Assembly (NCBI GenBank): GCA_028679855.1
Contig: JAJRAP010000314.1
Span: 1-7,634 of the forward strand
Direction of reading: 5' to 3'
Length of the DNA: 7,634 bases
Origin: Candidatus Methanoperedens sp.
GTDB lineage: Archaea; Halobacteriota; Methanosarcinia; Methanosarcinales; Methanoperedenaceae
Of this stretch, positions 5,634-7,634 are shown in pieces. Below the pieces are notes generated by a model, which did not search any database, was not told the DNA's origin, and saw nothing but the letters and a program-made list of their open reading frames with translations. Position 1 is the first letter of the stretch; the number at the start of each line of letters is the position of its first letter. The translations under genes and the position numbers were made by a program.

Positions 5634-5656
5634 ATTCTGCTCTCATGAGCGAGAAT
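5634..5656. promoter_or_regulatory. Inverted repeat between the two divergent TATA boxes (candidate operator)
   Basis: ATTCTGCTC (5634-5642) and GAGCGAGAAT (5647-5656) are reverse complements over 9 bp except for one extra G at 5651, with a 4-nt TCAT loop. The core CTCATGAG is itself an 8-bp perfect palindrome. It sits 6 bp from the flippase-like gene's TATA box and 15 bp from that of aroE, so one bound protein could affect both promoters. Unlike the other dyads in the window it is not merely A/T-rich. No known regulator is assigned. Confidence 0.5.
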
Positions 5657-5671
5657 TACAAAATCAAAATA

Positions 5672-5679
5672 CTTTTTAA
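5672..5679 (+). promoter_or_regulatory. TATA-like box of the aroE-tyrA operon
   Basis: CTTTTTAA is centred 26.5 nt before the aroE ATG at 5702, the same spacing as in pdxT. No Shine-Dalgarno is present, suggesting a leaderless transcript. The sequence is a weaker box than that of pdxT. Confidence 0.45.
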
Positions 5680-5701
5680 CCATCACCAATAATTAAGATG
5701 C

Positions 5702-6517
5702 ATGAAATTGTTTGGTGTGCTCGGTGACCCGGTGTCGCATAGTCTTTCTCCTGTTATGCATAATGCAGTCTTCAAAGCCCTTGGCATGGACTGCGAATAT
5801 CATGCATTCAGGGTTAGTACCGAAAATCTGGAAAAAGCCCTGTACGGCGCCAGTGTGCTTGGATTCGGGGGGCTCAACCTTACAATACCTTTAAAGGAAA
5901 AAGCTCTGGATATCGTAAAGCCCACTGAGCTTGCAAGACAGATCGGCGCCGTGAACACGGTTGATCTTAAGGAAGGGATGGTAGGATATAATACGGATGG
6001 CATCGGGGCAAAAATGGCCCTTGCTCGCAGGGGGATAGAAATAAAAGGAAAGAACGTCCTGCTGCTTGGTGCAGGTGGTGCAGCACGAGCTATCGCTTTT
6101 GAGCTAGCAAAGGACGGTGCAAAGGTCACCATTGCCAACCGCACGATAGATAGGGCAGAAGCACTTGTAAAAGACGTGATAAAGATCGGAAAAGCTAAAG
6201 CTTCAGGGTTTGAAGATCTGAAGGACTTAATAAGCGATAGCGATATCCTGATAAACTCAACATCTGTCGGAATGTACCCGAAAATATCCGAGACCATTGT
6301 AACATCTGAAATGATGCACAAAGACCTTGTAGTATTCGATATTGTCTATAACCCGCAAAACACCCTGTTGCTTAAGGAAGCAAAAAAGGCAGGTGCCACA
6401 ACCATAGATGGCGTGATGATGCTAGTGTTCCAGGGTGTCGAATCTTTTAAAATATGGACAGAAAGGATGCCGCCTGTTGACATCATGGAAAAAGCCGTGA
6501 GGGAAAAACTGGCATGA
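5702..6517 (+). CDS. aroE: Shikimate dehydrogenase
   Basis: AroE reduces 3-dehydroshikimate to shikimate with NADPH in the shikimate pathway. The 271-residue product has normal length and all key motifs: the substrate-binding SHSLSP (12-17), GLNLTIPLK (57-65) with catalytic Lys65, IGAVNT (81-86), GYNTDG (95-100) with catalytic Asp99, the Rossmann loop GAGGAARA (123-130), ANRT (145-148), where the Arg reads the NADP phosphate, then NSTSVGMYP, VYNP and, near the C-terminus, FQGVESFKIWT. The ATG at 5702 is preceded 4 nt earlier by an out-of-frame ATG at 5698; the TATA-like box spacing favours 5702. Its stop overlaps the tyrA start as ATGA (6514-6517), so the two are co-translated. Other shikimate genes may lie elsewhere or downstream beyond the window. 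Confidence 0.96.
   Translation: MKLFGVLGDPVSHSLSPVMHNAVFKALGMDCEYHAFRVSTENLEKALYGASVLGFGGLNLTIPLKEKALDIVKPTELARQIGAVNTVDLKEGMVGYNTDGIGAKMALARRGIEIKGKNVLLLGAGGAARAIAFELAKDGAKVTIANRTIDRAEALVKDVIKIGKAKASGFEDLKDLISDSDILINSTSVGMYPKISETIVTSEMMHKDLVVFDIVYNPQNTLLLKEAKKAGATTIDGVMMLVFQGVESFKIWTERMPPVDIMEKAVREKLA
6497..6503 (+). promoter_or_regulatory. Shine-Dalgarno of tyrA inside aroE
   Basis: GTGAGGG is complementary to the archaeal 16S 3' end and lies 10 nt before the tyrA ATG, within the last codons of aroE. It supports tyrA translation from the shared transcript. Confidence 0.45.
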
Positions 6518-7634
6518 AAATACTGATAATTGGTGGAACTGGCGAAACCGGTAGGTGGTTCGTGAAATTCTACAAAAAACACGGCTTTGAAGTGACGATA
6601 TGGGGCGTAAATAAGAGAAAAGACATAGCTGAGTCTCTGTGTGTACGGTTTGCTGACGACCTTGAAGGCGAGTTGGAAACAAGCGATATAGTCATGATAT
6701 CGGTTCCCATAAACATCGCGGAAAAGACCATTAAGGATATCGCTCCAAAAATGAAGGCGGGGAGCCTGCTGATGGATATAACATCAGTTAAGACCGGACC
6801 AGTGGAAGCCATGTTAAAGTATTCACCCAGGGATGTGGAGATACTTGGCACTCATCCCATGTTCGGTCCGTCAATACCGGATATCAGGGGGCAGATCGTC
6901 ATCTTTACACCGATCGAGGCAAGGAGCAAGAGATGGTTCCCTGTAATCAGGAGCCTGTATGAGGAAAACGGCGCGCATATCGAGATCATGGATGCATCAG
7001 AGCATGACAGGATGATGGCAGTTGTGCAGGGGCTCACGCATTTCGCATACATATCCATTGGTTCCGTGTTCATGGAGCTTGAATTCGATGTGGCAAGATC
7101 AAGACGGTTCATGAGTCCGATGTACGACATCATGCTTGATCTTGTGGGACGGATACTGGCGCAGAACCCGTATCTCTATGCCATGATCCAGATGAACCCT
7201 GAGGTAGCGAAGGTGCACAGGGCTTATATCGACCAGTGCAACCGGATTTCAGACATGGTGAAAAATAAAGACATCGAGGCTTTCGTGAACAACATGAAAA
7301 AAGCAGCTGCTCATTTCGGGGATACAGAGTCTGCGCTTCGCAGGTCTGAGAAACTCATAGGCACAAAGATAGCAGAGCATGATGAGCTCGTGCGCGGAAT
7401 TGGAAAGGAGCGTGCGCTCAAGCATATTTATTCTGGAGTTGTACACTATGGGAACGTGAAAAAAGTAGGTCCCAGAAGTGTTATTTTAGAGCGGGGAGGA
7501 AAAACGACCGAGCTTCTAATAGAGAATGTTCGGCTGCTGGATGAACAGGAGTTGAAAGCCTGGAAAACCACCTCCCTGAGAACAGTTACACGGGATGTAT
7601 CGGTTTTTATCCCGCATGGTTCTGACCCGGAAAT
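6514..7634 (+). CDS. tyrA: Prephenate dehydrogenase, archaeal long form (cut by right edge)
   Basis: TyrA oxidatively decarboxylates prephenate to 4-hydroxyphenylpyruvate, the tyrosine branch point. About 373 codons are visible with no stop, against roughly 430-440 residues for the archaeal long form. The Rossmann loop GGTGETG lies at residues 7-13, VPIN (64-67) ends the nucleotide domain, and THPMFGP (113-119) and MMAVVQGLTHF (167-177) carry the His residues expected in the prephenate site. NPYLYAMIQMN (218-228) belongs to the helical dimerisation domain. From about residue 300 (KHIYSGVVHYGNVKKVG) comes an archaeal C-terminal extension, probably regulatory, of which the end is missing. The ATG overlaps the aroE stop (ATGA), and GTGAGGG at 6497-6503, 10 nt upstream, is a plausible Shine-Dalgarno. 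Start and family are secure; NAD versus NADP preference cannot be told. Confidence 0.94.
   Translation, partial: MKILIIGGTGETGRWFVKFYKKHGFEVTIWGVNKRKDIAESLCVRFADDLEGELETSDIVMISVPINIAEKTIKDIAPKMKAGSLLMDITSVKTGPVEAMLKYSPRDVEILGTHPMFGPSIPDIRGQIVIFTPIEARSKRWFPVIRSLYEENGAHIEIMDASEHDRMMAVVQGLTHFAYISIGSVFMELEFDVARSRRFMSPMYDIMLDLVGRILAQNPYLYAMIQMNPEVAKVHRAYIDQCNRISDMVKNKDIEAFVNNMKKAAAHFGDTESALRRSEKLIGTKIAEHDELVRGIGKERALKHIYSGVVHYGNVKKVGPRSVILERGGKTTELLIENVRLLDEQELKAWKTTSLRTVTRDVSVFIPHGSDPE

Noticed and set aside
5800..6321. 173-codon open frame on the minus strand inside aroE
   Set aside because: Antisense shadow; Ser/Ala/Phe-rich translation is typical of antisense reading of a coding gene.
6570..7446. 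Several minus-strand open frames inside tyrA
   Set aside because: The plus strand encodes a full-length match to prephenate dehydrogenase with motifs in order; these are shadows.
1..7634. CRISPR array, tRNA or rRNA genes, defence island
   Set aside because: No regularly spaced repeats, no cloverleaf or rRNA-like stretch, and no defence-type genes; the gene set is mostly core metabolism.

Overview
The window looks like a piece of a euryarchaeal chromosome, most likely from the Methanosarcinales or Methanoperedenaceae. This rests on the gene set: a diphthamide-type ATP pyrophosphatase, the archaeal unknowns UPF0212/DUF555 and DUF357, the archaeal long form of prephenate dehydrogenase, and archaeal-type PurC and PdxT. 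Several genes also have an A/T-rich TATA-like box about 26-30 nt before the ATG and no Shine-Dalgarno, as expected for leaderless archaeal transcripts. The taxonomic call is inference from gene content; no marker RNA is present.

Layout. Positions 1-302 hold the 3' end of an IS1182-type transposase that runs in from the left edge. Positions 303-454 are a short A/T-rich non-coding stretch with a large imperfect hairpin (349-390). Positions 455 to about 700 are the first ~80 codons of a haem catalase, cut off at the 3' end of the next gene: a gene remnant. On the minus strand, 2047 to 699 is a compact operon read DUF357 -> UPF0212/DUF555 -> diphthine-ammonia ligase-like protein. Divergent from it is pdxT (2149-2739), the glutaminase of PLP synthase. 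A membrane-anchored surface protein of unknown function (3737-2718, minus) converges on pdxT and overlaps its end by 22 bp. Divergent from that gene is purC (3925-4641). A polytopic membrane protein of the flippase-like/UPF0104 family (5594-4647, minus) converges on purC with a 5-bp gap. Divergent from it is aroE (5702-6517), which overlaps tyrA (6514 to beyond the right edge) by ATGA.

How the genes work together. aroE and tyrA form an aromatic amino-acid operon (shikimate pathway, then the tyrosine branch). pdxT and purC are single housekeeping genes for vitamin B6 and purine synthesis. The DUF357-DUF555-ligase operon joins two conserved archaeal proteins of unknown role to a probable elongation-factor-2 modification enzyme. 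From 699 rightwards the region is ordinary, tightly packed core genome with alternating strands. The left 700 bp is a decayed accessory patch.

The points most worth a second look are the catalase remnant whose junction coincides with the ligase stop codon, the DUF357/DUF555/ligase operon, dyad-symmetric sequences beside the TATA boxes in three divergent intergenic regions, and the paired ATGCATG starts of pdxT and aroE. I see no CRISPR array, tRNA, rRNA or clearly new multi-gene system.
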